Positions 52,262-61,039 of a DNA stretch of 64,000 nucleotides are shown in pieces (positions within the stretch are counted from its first letter, which is position 1; each line of letters begins with the position of its first letter). Source of the stretch: Ruegeria_C sp040830705 (GTDB taxonomy: Bacteria > Pseudomonadota > Alphaproteobacteria > Rhodobacterales > Rhodobacteraceae); NCBI GenBank assembly GCA_040830705.1, contig JBFOME010000014.1, positions 1-64,000 of the forward strand, given 5' to 3'. Both the position numbers and the translations under genes were made by a program. Under the pieces are notes generated by a model, which saw nothing but the letters and a program-made list of their open reading frames with translations, searched no databases and had not been told where the DNA came from.

Positions 52262-53298
52262 GCGTCCTCTCCCACCTTGATGAGGCTTTTCAGCGCGGTC
52301 GGGCTACGGTCCAGCGCCTCGAAGGCGGCCTGAATCTCGGCCAGCGGGCTGACATCGGTGATAACCGTCTCGGCATCGATGCCGCCATTCGCAATCAGCG
52401 TGATTGCTTTCTCGTAATCTTCGGGCTCATAGACCCGTGCGCCGATCAGCTTCAATTCCCGCCAGAAGAACTGAAACAGATCGATGTTGGGTTTCTGCGC
52501 ATGGATGGCTACCATCACGATCCGCGCCCGCGTCGCCGCCACCGCCGTCATCGCATCAACGCCCGGCTGCGTGCCCGAAACCTCAAACACCACTTCCGCG
52601 CCCTTGCTGCCCGTTCGCGCCTCGACCGTGGCGGGCAGATCACCCTCGACCGGGTTGACCGTATCGAAACCCAGTTTCTTAGCGATGGCGAGGCGGTTGG
52701 CGTTGACCTCGGAGATCAGCACATTGCCCCCAGCATCGCGGGCGACCATTGCCACCAGCACCCCGATGGGGCCGCCGCCGATCACCACCACATCCTCACC
52801 CGGTTGCAGGTCCGAGAGCCGCACGTCATGGCAGGCCACCGCCACCGGTTCGATCAGCGCGGCATGGTCCATGCGCAGATCGTCGGGCAGCACATGCAGC
52901 GTATGGGCGGGCACGGTCCAAAGCTCTTGCATCGCGCCATCGGTATCAAGGCCGAGGAATTTCAGATTATGGCAGATATGCGGATGCCCGGCACGGCAGG
53001 CCGGGCACTTACCACAAGGATCCAGCGGGCGGACGACAACTTTCTGGCCGGATTTGACGGTATCGACGCCATCACCTACCGCTTCCACGACGCCCGACAT
53101 TTCGTGACCGATCACCCGGTCAAAGCCGACGCGCGCGTCCATATTGCCGTGATAGACATGCATGTCGGTGCCACAGATGCCGCAATAGGCGATGCGGATT
53201 GTCGCCTCACCTGCACCCGGTTCGGGCGCCGCTCTCTGTTCGACCGAAAACGTCTTGTCGCCCCGATAGAAGGCAGCAGTGATGGTCTGATCGCTCAT
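52258..53298 (-). CDS. Zinc-dependent MDR alcohol/polyol dehydrogenase
   Basis: 346 aa. Catalytic zinc ligands are C42 in CGICGTD and H65-E66 in GHEMSGV; structural zinc ligands are C95, C98, C101 and C109. The NAD motif is VVIGGGPIGVLVAMVA. Similar to threonine, sorbitol, butanediol and galactonate-type dehydrogenases; substrate not determinable. First gene of a two-gene operon, with a GntR-type palindrome upstream. Confidence 0.88.
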   Translation of the reverse strand: MSDQTITAAFYRGDKTFSVEQRAAPEPGAGEATIRIAYCGICGTDMHVYHGNMDARVGFDRVIGHEMSGVVEAVGDGVDTVKSGQKVVVRPLDPCGKCPACRAGHPHICHNLKFLGLDTDGAMQELWTVPAHTLHVLPDDLRMDHAALIEPVAVACHDVRLSDLQPGEDVVVIGGGPIGVLVAMVARDAGGNVLISEVNANRLAIAKKLGFDTVNPVEGDLPATVEARTGSKGAEVVFEVSGTQPGVDAMTAVAATRARIVMVAIHAQKPNIDLFQFFWRELKLIGARVYEPEDYEKAITLIANGGIDAETVITDVSPLAEIQAAFEALDRSPTALKSLIKVGEDA

Positions 53299-53357
53299 GA
53301 TCTTGCGTCCTTGTCTGAGTTCCGTGCGGCGCGTCGCTCCGGTTGGGCTTGGAATAA

Positions 53358-53372
53358 TTTGGTACGACCAAA
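53358..53372. promoter_or_regulatory. Palindrome TTTGGT-acg-ACCAAA, candidate GntR/FCD operator
   Basis: It lies 60 bases before the MDR start codon in the 229-base gap that otherwise holds no gene. The GGT-N3-ACC core matches the style of FadR/UxuR-type GntR operators. Almost the same sequence stands before the TRAP operon at 62118, where the GntR regulator gene is divergent. Confidence 0.55.
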
Positions 53373-53527
53373 ATTGACTCCGTTTTTGCGAGACACGTTG
53401 ACTTTGTCAACAATTAAAAGGTTTCTTCGGAAGGCGATGCGCGTCTCGCCCAACCCTGGGGTGCGTTTTGGTGTGATGATATGGTGAGGGGCATGAAATG
53501 CCCCCCCAAGGAAGACATCTCCCGATC

Positions 53528-54391
53528 TCATCCGAAATGCGCCTTGAATCGCGCGATACAGTCGCGGAACCCGGCCTCGAAATCGCCATCTCCCGAATGG
53601 TAGACGGATTCAAAGCTGATCACGCCGTCATAGCCATCACGGCGCAGCGCGTCAGCCATGGGCTGGAACTGGTCCGCCAACTGCCCCTCACCCATCGCCC
53701 GCACCTCCAGCGTGGCACGTGGCGTATCGACTTGGACATCCTTGATATGGACATGGCCCAGATACCCGTCCTTCACTTCTTCATAGCCATCCGGATAGGC
53801 GCGCTCGTGACACCAGCAATTGTTGGCCGGATCCCAGAGCACCTTTAGCACATCTTTCGCGTCCAGATCGTCGATCAGCTTGCGCCCGGTATAGTTGGAA
53901 TTAACCATTGTGCCGTTGCCGGTCTCCACCACCAGCGTCACGCCCGCGTCGCGCGCCACGTCGACCGCCGGCGCGATCAGGGGCAGGATCGCGTCCCATG
54001 CGCCTTTGGCCACATTCCACTTCTCCGCCCCGTTCCGCCCCCAGAGAATCTGTTCCTTCTTCGGTGTCATGATCCGCACCAGAGGCGAGCCAACGACATG
54101 GGCCATCTCGATCACCCGTTTCAACGCGTCCATATGCTGGACGTGCAGATCATCGCCAGGTGTGTTGGCGACCGTCATCCCGGCAAAGATATGGCGGCTG
54201 AGGCAGGACACCGGCTTGCCGCGATCCCTGAGCAGTGTGTCGATCTCGCGGATTTCGGCGGGCGTGTGATCGCCCACCTCGGTCTCGCCGACAAATTGCA
54301 GTTCGGCATAGGTGAGGCCAAACTCATCCATCACATCCACCGCATGACCCAGATCGCGGCTGATGCCGTCGCAGATTACACCAAGTTTCAT
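53528..54391 (-). CDS. Sugar phosphate isomerase/epimerase (xylose isomerase-like TIM barrel)
   Basis: 287 aa. Metal-binding residues of the family are visible in VVETGNGT (Glu), VLWDPANNCW (Asp), GHVHIKDV (His) and C-terminal ISFESVYH (Glu). The order matches AP-endonuclease-2-type isomerases such as hydroxypyruvate, tagatose or OtnI-type enzymes. Ten bases separate it from the stop of nothing on this side, while the upstream beta-hydroxyacid dehydrogenase gene ends 11 bases before it, so the two are one transcript. Confidence 0.85.
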   Translation of the reverse strand: MKLGVICDGISRDLGHAVDVMDEFGLTYAELQFVGETEVGDHTPAEIREIDTLLRDRGKPVSCLSRHIFAGMTVANTPGDDLHVQHMDALKRVIEMAHVVGSPLVRIMTPKKEQILWGRNGAEKWNVAKGAWDAILPLIAPAVDVARDAGVTLVVETGNGTMVNSNYTGRKLIDDLDAKDVLKVLWDPANNCWCHERAYPDGYEEVKDGYLGHVHIKDVQVDTPRATLEVRAMGEGQLADQFQPMADALRRDGYDGVISFESVYHSGDGDFEAGFRDCIARFKAHFG

Positions 54392-54401
54392 GACCCCCTC
54401 C

Positions 54402-55289
54402 TCACCGATGCAGTTCCGCGCCCACGATCTCTTCCATCACGCGGGTGCAGATCCAGTTGTCACCATGGGGATACTTCGTCTTGCCCTGATGGAATATCTG
54501 CATCGCGGTGGCTGCCATGAAGAGCGGCACGCCAAGTTCTTCGCCCATGTTGAGCGAGATGGTCAGGTCCTTGTGCATGGTGCCGATCCCCGACCCGGTG
54601 CCCTCGAACTTGCGGTCGATGATGTTGCTCAGTGCCGAGTTGGTGACGCCGCAACCGGCGCTTGACGTGGAGAAAACGTTATAGAGCACATCGCCGCTCA
54701 CCCCCGCCTTTGCCGCCAGCGCCGCCGCTTCGAAGGTTGCACTGAATATGGCCCCGATCAGCGATTGCAGGCAGGCTTTGACGACCTGCCCTTCGCCCGG
54801 CCCGGTGCCGACGCGGTGGATACTGCCCGAGACCGCCTGCATCACCGGCGCGTATTGGTCCAGCACCTCTGCCGCACCCGCTGCCATCATGGTCAGCGTG
54901 CCGCCCTGTGCGCCGGGAAAGCCACCCGAAACCGGGCTGTCGATCAGGTGGATGCCCGAACCCTCCATGGCCGCACCGATCTCTCTAGCCTCTGCCGGCT
55001 TGATCGTGGCCGTCAGGATCACCGCGCCACCGGGCCGCATATGGCTGACCAGCCCCTGTGCCCCCAGAATGACCGATTTCGCCTGATCGCCATTCATCAC
55101 CATGACGTAGACTGCATCAGCCTTCGCCCCAACCTCTGCTGCATCTGCGGCGGGGTGTCCGCCCATCTCACCAAAGGCCGCCATCCGGCTCTCGTCCAGA
55201 TCGATGCCCCAGGTCTCAAACCCGTTCGCCATCAGGTTCTTGGCCAGCCCGCTGCCCATATCCCCCAATCCGATTACGCCTACACGCAT
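54402..55289 (-). CDS. NAD-dependent beta-hydroxyacid dehydrogenase (LtnD/HIBADH-like)
   Basis: 295 aa. The Rossmann motif is GLGDMG at 7-12, the substrate motif is DSPVSGGFPGAQGG (S121-G-G), and the catalytic lysine is K171 in GEGQVVKACLQ. The family includes 3-hydroxyisobutyrate, tartronate semialdehyde and L-threonate dehydrogenases. Being next to a TIM-barrel isomerase it resembles the LtnD-OtnI pair of threonate catabolism, but the kinase and aldolase of that pathway are not seen here. Confidence 0.85.
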   Translation of the reverse strand: MRVGVIGLGDMGSGLAKNLMANGFETWGIDLDESRMAAFGEMGGHPAADAAEVGAKADAVYVMVMNGDQAKSVILGAQGLVSHMRPGGAVILTATIKPAEAREIGAAMEGSGIHLIDSPVSGGFPGAQGGTLTMMAAGAAEVLDQYAPVMQAVSGSIHRVGTGPGEGQVVKACLQSLIGAIFSATFEAAALAAKAGVSGDVLYNVFSTSSAGCGVTNSALSNIIDRKFEGTGSGIGTMHKDLTISLNMGEELGVPLFMAATAMQIFHQGKTKYPHGDNWICTRVMEEIVGAELHR

Positions 55290-55309
55290 GTCACTTTCTC
55301 CCGTTTTGG

Positions 55310-55324
55310 CCCGGTCATACCGGG
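55310..55324. promoter_or_regulatory. Palindrome CCCGGT-cat-ACCGGG upstream of the LtnD-like gene
   Basis: Perfect 6-base arms 21 bases before the start at 55289. The core GGT-N3-ACC is the same as in the two operators at 53358 and 62118, but the flanks differ. It may be a third, weaker site or simply a small hairpin between genes. Confidence 0.3.
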
Positions 55325-55424
55325 TCTGTCAGGCGCCTCGGCGCCGTTTCACTTCGGGGTTTCAGGCGCTTGAAACACGCGCCGGGCGGTCCGGAAGACA
55401 CCCCCTGCCCTATTTGGATACAGT

Positions 55425-56327
55425 TTAGGGCACCGCGCCAGCGTGGCGGTCCCGCATCCGCTCGCGTTGCCAGATGATCACGCCCGATAGCACGATGATA
55501 GCAGCGCCCATCAGGGTCGCCGCATCCGGCAACTGGTCGAACACGATATAGCTGGCGATCGTGAGGTAGATGAGAAAGCTGTAAGAGAACGGCATCAGGA
55601 CACTTGCGGTGGCAAAGCGATGCGCGCGCGTCAGAAACTCGTGCCCGGCCCAGGCGCACAGGCCCAGCGCGCCCCAAAGCACCAACACCAAGGGGTCCGA
55701 AGAAGGCTGCCACACCAAGTAGGCAAAGGGCGCGAGCAGGATCGTGCCGACCGCTCCGGTAAAGAACTGCATCGTGCGGCTGTTGACTTCGCCCGCAAGA
55801 TGCCGGGTGAGCAGGGCATAGATCGCAAGCCCGGTTGCGTTCAGAATGGCCAGCGGCGCTGCCCAGTGGAAATCGGCACCAAACGGGTTGATGGCAATCA
55901 GCACGCCCACGAAACCCAGCAGGATCGCGGCCCAGCGCCATGGACCCACGCGCTCTCCCAACAGAGGAACGGAGAGCAGGCAGACGATGATCGGCGCCGA
56001 GAACATGATCGCAGAGACCAGCGTCAGTGACAGGTAGGTCAGCACAAAGAAATTGCCGACCGTGGCCAGCGCCAGCGCTGCGGCCCGCAGGGTCAGCAGC
56101 CCGAAATGACGGCGAATAGGCGCGATCGGCCCCAGCCCGCGCAGGCCCGTTTCGCCCACAGAAATCACGAAATGCCCCGCATAACGCAAGAATGCCAGTT
56201 GCAACGCCGGAAAGCCCAGCGCCAGCATCCACTTGACCGAGGTGTCAACAACAGAGAACAGCAAATAGGCCGTCAGCATCATCACGATGCCCAGCGTCGG
56301 TCGGTCCGAGAGCGCCGGGACCGTCAC
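55425..56327 (-). CDS. DMT/EamA family transporter
   Basis: About 300 aa from GTG 56327 (MTVPALSD on initiation); an ATG at 56363 would overlap the preceding gene by 32 bases. Ten membrane spans in two EamA repeats: LGIVMMLTAYLLFSVVDTSV...LTLVSAIMFSAPIIVCLLSV and LAIYALLTRHLA...ASVLMPFSYSFLIYLTIASY. EamA proteins usually export or import metabolites. Its place between two dehydrogenase genes suggests a role in moving the pathway's substrate or product. Confidence 0.85.
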   Translation of the reverse strand: MTVPALSDRPTLGIVMMLTAYLLFSVVDTSVKWMLALGFPALQLAFLRYAGHFVISVGETGLRGLGPIAPIRRHFGLLTLRAAALALATVGNFFVLTYLSLTLVSAIMFSAPIIVCLLSVPLLGERVGPWRWAAILLGFVGVLIAINPFGADFHWAAPLAILNATGLAIYALLTRHLAGEVNSRTMQFFTGAVGTILLAPFAYLVWQPSSDPLVLVLWGALGLCAWAGHEFLTRAHRFATASVLMPFSYSFLIYLTIASYIVFDQLPDAATLMGAAIIVLSGVIIWQRERMRDRHAGAVP

Positions 56328-56331
56328 GGCC

Positions 56332-57228
56332 TCAGCCCGACTTGGGCGTGAAACGGGCCGCAAAATGGTCGATCATCTGGCTGACCATGTCATCGCCGCG
56401 CCCTTCCTCCACCGCCTCGCGCAGCGCCCCTAGCGCTGCCGGGGCCATCTGCGATGAGACCCCAGCATCGCGCGCCATCTGATCGTAATAGCCTACATCC
56501 TTGGCGGCGTTTTTGATCGCAAAGGCCAGCATGGCGGGGTTTCCGTCCACCCCATAGGCCTTTACGAAATCCATCATTCCCGAATGCAGCGGACCAGCGG
56601 CCATCACGTCATAGACGCTCTGCCGGGGCACGCCTGCCACGTCGGCCATGGCAAAGGCCTCGGCCATGGCATTTGCCACGGTCATGCCAAAGAAATTATT
56701 GAGCAGCTTGACCGTGTGGCCGGAGCCCAGCGCGCCCAGATGAAAGACATTCTCGCCCAGATCATCCAGCACCGGCTTGATCTTGTCATAGGCCGCCTTG
56801 TCACCTGCCGTCATAATATTGAGCTGTCCTTCCAGCGCATGCGACGGCGTTCGGCCCAGTGGCGCGTCCAGATAGCTGCCGCCCGCCGCGGCCACCTCGG
56901 TCCCCAGCGCTCGGGTGCTGGCCGGCAGCGACGTGCCAAAATCCACGACCACCGCACCAGGGCGCAGCCCGGCAATCACGCCGTCGGGGCCACGCATCCG
57001 GCCCTCGACACTGGCCGAGGTATCCATGCACAACATCACCACGTCGCTGGCGCCCGCCACATCACGCGCGGTCGCCACTTCGGTCGCACCACGCGCCACC
57101 GCAGCGTCGATATTCGGGCGCGAGCGATTGGCCGTGACCGTGACGCGATAGCCCTCATCCTGCAGCCGGTTGACCATGGCCGAGCCCATCAGGCCGAGGC
57201 CGATAAATCCGATGTCAGGTCTAGTCAT
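56332..57228 (-). CDS. Beta-hydroxyacid dehydrogenase with GRTP-type substrate motif
   Basis: 298 aa. The Rossmann motif is GLGLMG at 10-15 and the catalytic lysine is K174 in HTVKLLNNF. The substrate-binding block reads DAPLGRTPSHALEG (G125-R126-T127-P128) instead of the usual SGG. I recall a similar GRT-type block in YihU-like sulfolactaldehyde reductases, where it faces a sulfonate; this has to be verified by alignment. It is followed by EamA and preceded by Gfo/Idh/MocA genes on the same strand. Confidence 0.82.
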   Translation of the reverse strand: MTRPDIGFIGLGLMGSAMVNRLQDEGYRVTVTANRSRPNIDAAVARGATEVATARDVAGASDVVMLCMDTSASVEGRMRGPDGVIAGLRPGAVVVDFGTSLPASTRALGTEVAAAGGSYLDAPLGRTPSHALEGQLNIMTAGDKAAYDKIKPVLDDLGENVFHLGALGSGHTVKLLNNFFGMTVANAMAEAFAMADVAGVPRQSVYDVMAAGPLHSGMMDFVKAYGVDGNPAMLAFAIKNAAKDVGYYDQMARDAGVSSQMAPAALGALREAVEEGRGDDMVSQMIDHFAARFTPKSG

Positions 57229-57261
57229 TCTGTGCCCTCCGGGAGGTTGGAAACTTGAAAC

Positions 57262-58284
57262 TCAAACAACATGCGCAACGCTGTCCGATTTGATGTCCGC
57301 AGCCAGCAGAGCCTCAACCCGGCAGGTTGCCTGCAGCGTTCGCGCCGCGTCGCCGAGGGTAATGACCGGCTCGGCCCTGCCGGAAATGACGTCAAGGAAG
57401 TGGTCCAGCTGCGCATCAAGCGGCACCACGTTCTCGGCAGACATACGCGTCGCATCCGGCGCTTGCGACCAGTCCTGCGCGCCACTCCATAGCGTCAGAG
57501 ACGGAAAGGATACCGCGCCTTTGGTGCCGGTGATCCACCACATGTCCTGTCCGCTGGTTGCGATATTGGGGTTTTCGCCGGTTGCCGCCTCGAACCCCCA
57601 GGGGCTGGGTGCAGTATCGGCAAAGCTGATCGTGCCGCAGGCGCCCGACGCAAAGCGCAACGCGACAGCGCCGCTTTCGACACGGCCGCCCGCACGCTGA
57701 CGATCCGCACCAAATCCGCAGACCCCCGTTATTTCGCCCAGTACAAACCGCAGCAGGTCGATGTCATGTACCAGGTTGATCATCACCGGACTGCCCTCGG
57801 CCTGACGCCAGAGCGTGGCGAAGTAGCTGTCCGGCTTGCGCACTGACCAGATCAGAGTCGATGCCACCGGGTCGCCAATTGCGCCCGAGTTGATCACCTC
57901 GCGCAGCACGTTCACTGCAGGATGATAGCGGCGATGGTGGCCAACAAGGCAGCGCACATTGGCCCGTTCAGCGACCTGAGCCAGGTCAAGCGCCTGCTCC
58001 TCGGTGGCCGCAACCGGCTTTTCGATCAGCATGTGCCAGCCGCGTGCCGCGCAATGTGCGCCCTGCGGGTGGTGTAGCCCTGTAGGTGTCGCAATGATCG
58101 CGCCATCCACTTCGACATCCACATCGAAGAGGTCGTTAAAGAACGGGGCGGTCTCGTCCCGCCGCGCCGGGTCGGCGTCCACCACACCGGCCAGCGTGCA
58201 GCCCGGATGTCGACGCACAGCGGCAACATGGCGGCTGCCGATCAGCCCCGCCCCGACAACAAGGATGCGTTTGCCTTCGCTCAT
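57262..58284 (-). CDS. Gfo/Idh/MocA family oxidoreductase
   Basis: 340 aa. The NAD motif is VVGAGLIGSRH (about 9-19), the EKP motif is at 88-90 (MLIEKPVAATEEQALDLAQV), and the catalytic-histidine region is NLVHDIDLLRFVLGE. The family oxidises inositols, sugars or sugar acids. Its start overlaps the stop of the TRAP large permease gene by 4 bases, so it works on the imported compound or an early product. Confidence 0.88.
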   Translation of the reverse strand: MSEGKRILVVGAGLIGSRHVAAVRRHPGCTLAGVVDADPARRDETAPFFNDLFDVDVEVDGAIIATPTGLHHPQGAHCAARGWHMLIEKPVAATEEQALDLAQVAERANVRCLVGHHRRYHPAVNVLREVINSGAIGDPVASTLIWSVRKPDSYFATLWRQAEGSPVMINLVHDIDLLRFVLGEITGVCGFGADRQRAGGRVESGAVALRFASGACGTISFADTAPSPWGFEAATGENPNIATSGQDMWWITGTKGAVSFPSLTLWSGAQDWSQAPDATRMSAENVVPLDAQLDHFLDVISGRAEPVITLGDAARTLQATCRVEALLAADIKSDSVAHVV

Positions 58285-59909
58285 AGAAGGAGGGTTACGA
58301 TTGACGGCCAGATCAGCAGAACCGCCAACGCCACAAGCTGCACGCCGATGAAGGGCAGGAAGCCGCGGAAGATGTCGGTCAGCGAGATATGCGGTGGCGC
58401 CACGGATTTCAGGTAGAAGGCCGCCGGCCCAAAGGGTGGCGATAAGAAACTGACTTGCATGTTCATACAGAACAGCACCCCGAACCAGATCGACACATGC
58501 TGCGGGCTGAGCTGGCCGATGAAGCCGATCTCTTCAATCGGCAGCCGTTGCACGATAGGCAAAAAGACCGGGATGATCAGCAACACGATCCCCACCCAAT
58601 CCATGAATGCCCCCATGAAGAGCAGGATCAGCATCATGGTCAGCAGCACCAGCATGGTGGGCATCTCGGCCCCCACGATCAGATCTGCGATGTAACGCGG
58701 GCCACCGGCAAGCGTATACGCCCCTGACAGCGCAGCCGCACCCACGGTGACCCAGATGATTGTGCCCGTGGACCGAAGGGTGCGCATCAGGCTGTCCCAG
58801 ATCAGCGCCACCGAGGCCTCTCCCCGGAAGAGCGCAATGATGAAAACTGCCATCGCGCCCATGCCGGCAGCCTCGGTAATGCCGGTGATCCCGCCATAGA
58901 TCGAGCCCAGAACCACGCCAATCACCGTAAAGGGCGGCACCAGACCCTTGCCATGCTGCCAGCCCAGTTTTGACCGCTCGCGCCCGAAGACGACAAAGAT
59001 CAGTGCCAGTCCCAGAACAAAACTGATCGCCAGCCACGGAATATGCTCTGGCATACCCAGAACAATCGGATCGACATTTTCACCCAAAGCCGCGTTTTGA
59101 CCGGTGATCGTCAGGAATCCCACCCGCACCAACAACAGCGCGGATACACCCGCCAGCAGGATCGAAAGGAAGGCCGCGAACATACCCAGTTTCTGGAACC
59201 CGGTGGGATCGCCAGGCTGCGGTTCGGGCAACGGCGCGTCCTCGGGCCTCAGCTGGGTCCGGATCACGATATAGAGGATGATGAAGCTGGCCAGCATGAA
59301 GCCCGGCACAAATGCCCCGGTAAAGAGCGCCTTGATCGAGGTCTCGGTGATCAGCCCGTAGATGATCAACACAATCGAGGGCGGGATCATGGTCCCAAGT
59401 GACCCGGACGCACAGATCGTACCGATGGCCAGGTTCTGGTTGTACCCCAGCCGCAGCATTTGCGGCAACGCGATCAGGCCCAGCAGAACGACCTCACCGC
59501 CGATGATGCCTGACATGGCCGCCATGATCACCGCCATCAGTGAGGTGACAATGGCGATGCCACCGCGCACCCGGCTGAGCCAGAAGTCCAGCGCATTATA
59601 CATCTCTTTGGCGATACCCGATCGTTCCAGCAAGGCCGCCATGAAGATGAATAGCGGCACGGATATGAGCACATATTCCGTTAAGAGGTCGAATATTTTC
59701 TGGGTCAGGATATAGAGCGCACCTGTGCCGGGCCGACCGGTCAACATCCCCTCGCCGAAACTGAGCGGGTTCAAGATCAACCCGGGCTCGAACTTCATGA
59801 TCATCACGACCAGCGCCAGCACGGCGGAGGCGAAGCCCAGCGGCATCCCGATCGCCAGCAGGATGATCAGGCCAAATACCAGAACAAGTGAGATTGTTCC
59901 TACATCCAT
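58281..59909 (-). CDS. TRAP transporter large permease, long type (FcbT3/mannitol-chloroaromatic class)
   Basis: 542 aa, about 100 longer than normal DctM because of extra membrane and loop sequence at about 220-345 (from RPEDAPLPEPQPGDPTGFQK to GRERSKLGWQHGKGL). DctM marks are MPLGFASAVLALVVMI, SGIIGGEVVLLGLIALPQML and SGSLGTMIPPSIVLIIYGLI. It belongs to the class of TRAP transporters with long DctM and long DctQ. One base overlaps the DctQ-type gene. Confidence 0.92.
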   Translation of the reverse strand: MDVGTISLVLVFGLIILLAIGMPLGFASAVLALVVMIMKFEPGLILNPLSFGEGMLTGRPGTGALYILTQKIFDLLTEYVLISVPLFIFMAALLERSGIAKEMYNALDFWLSRVRGGIAIVTSLMAVIMAAMSGIIGGEVVLLGLIALPQMLRLGYNQNLAIGTICASGSLGTMIPPSIVLIIYGLITETSIKALFTGAFVPGFMLASFIILYIVIRTQLRPEDAPLPEPQPGDPTGFQKLGMFAAFLSILLAGVSALLLVRVGFLTITGQNAALGENVDPIVLGMPEHIPWLAISFVLGLALIFVVFGRERSKLGWQHGKGLVPPFTVIGVVLGSIYGGITGITEAAGMGAMAVFIIALFRGEASVALIWDSLMRTLRSTGTIIWVTVGAAALSGAYTLAGGPRYIADLIVGAEMPTMLVLLTMMLILLFMGAFMDWVGIVLLIIPVFLPIVQRLPIEEIGFIGQLSPQHVSIWFGVLFCMNMQVSFLSPPFGPAAFYLKSVAPPHISLTDIFRGFLPFIGVQLVALAVLLIWPSIVTLLL

Positions 59910-60778
59910 CAGTCAGACCCCACGCTGCGCTTGATTGCTTCAAGCTCGTCTTCGTCAATGTCATCCGCCGCGGTATGTACGGTCGGCTCAAGGTTCCAGT
60001 CAGCGATCAGGTTGATAAAGGCCTGAATGGCCACCAGCACGATTGTGATCAGCACCATGGGCTGCATCGTGGCGGGGATCGGCGGATCAAAGGCGGTGCC
60101 GAACATCTCCCACTTGTAGAATTTCGTCACGAAGACCTGATGATAGCTGCCGAAGACCAGAAAGAAGGCGAAGACCGCCAGCAGCAAAACCGAGATCGTG
60201 TCAAAGATCTTCTGCAGCCACCGCGGCGCCATGTCATAGAGGATGAAGATACGGATATGACTGCGCTGCTGCATCCCGTAGATACCCGAGGCCATAAAGA
60301 CAAACCCAGCGATCCAGAGCGTCAGTTCATTGGCCCAGAGCGTTGGGGCCTCGATCACGTAGCGCAGAAACACCTCGTAGAGCATCACACAGGTCATCGA
60401 GATGATCATCATCATGGTCACCCGTCCGATGAAAAGCGCAATGCGATCGATCTGCCGCCAGTGCTGATATTCCATATGGGCGACCTTCACGGTCATGCAT
60501 CCGATCACGAAAATGATCGGGATCAGGATCAGCGCCGCCCAGTCCAGCGCGTCAGCATAGCCGCCGAACAGGCCGGGCATGTTTGGCGTCACGTCCTTGC
60601 GCAGATGCAGCTCGCTCATTTGGTCGAACAGGCTGGGATTCTCTGGCGGAATAAAATCCAGAAGGTAGGCAGGCGTATGCCAGATCGCCCAGCCCGTGCA
60701 GATCAAAAAGGCAAACGGGATCACCCATTCCCAAAATCCACCGGTTTCCTCTTCCAAGACGTCCCCTCCCATTCTCAT
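59909..60778 (-). CDS. TRAP transporter small permease, long type
   Basis: 289 aa, longer than typical DctQ (about 170). An extra N-terminal membrane segment (about 14-34) and a soluble loop (PPENPSLFDQMSELHLRKDV) precede the DctQ core: LPTLWANELTLWIAGFVFMA-type block in EAPTLWANELTLWIAGFVFM, with further spans at about 190-215 and 243-265. GAGG lies 5 bases before ATG 60778. It pairs with the long DctM. Confidence 0.88.
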   Translation of the reverse strand: MRMGGDVLEEETGGFWEWVIPFAFLICTGWAIWHTPAYLLDFIPPENPSLFDQMSELHLRKDVTPNMPGLFGGYADALDWAALILIPIIFVIGCMTVKVAHMEYQHWRQIDRIALFIGRVTMMMIISMTCVMLYEVFLRYVIEAPTLWANELTLWIAGFVFMASGIYGMQQRSHIRIFILYDMAPRWLQKIFDTISVLLLAVFAFFLVFGSYHQVFVTKFYKWEMFGTAFDPPIPATMQPMVLITIVLVAIQAFINLIADWNLEPTVHTAADDIDEDELEAIKRSVGSD

Positions 60779-60978
60779 GTAACCTCATGATGCCGGATGA
60801 AATCCGGGCGGGTTCCGTGCGCAACATCATACTGTGATCCTGGTTCCGGCTGTCGCCAGGTCGGCGACCACCGATCAGCCCGCGCCTGTGCAGTCTTTCG
60901 ACCCTGCCCTCAACGTGCAGGCGGCACCGCGCTGGTGATCATTGCTCTGCGCCAGTCATTCAGATGTATGGTTGCGGT

Positions 60979-61005
60979 GGCGGCAGGACGCATCGCCCTG
61001 CCGCC
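60979..61005 (-). promoter_or_regulatory. Intercistronic hairpin between TRAP P and Q genes
   Basis: GGCGGCAGG-N9-CCTGCCGCC is a perfect 9-bp stem 35 bases beyond the binding-protein stop, in a 261-base gap without a gene. No T-run follows on the minus strand. Like the hairpin at 45470 it may stabilise the upstream mRNA or attenuate read-through. Confidence 0.6.
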
Positions 61006-61039
61006 GTTTCGCGTGCCGTTCAGGTGGCGAAGGCTTGCA

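Noticed and set aside
55315..56232. 305-codon minus-strand frame overlapping the EamA gene
   Set aside because: Same strand but wrong frame; the alternative frame has ten regular hydrophobic spans of an EamA transporter.
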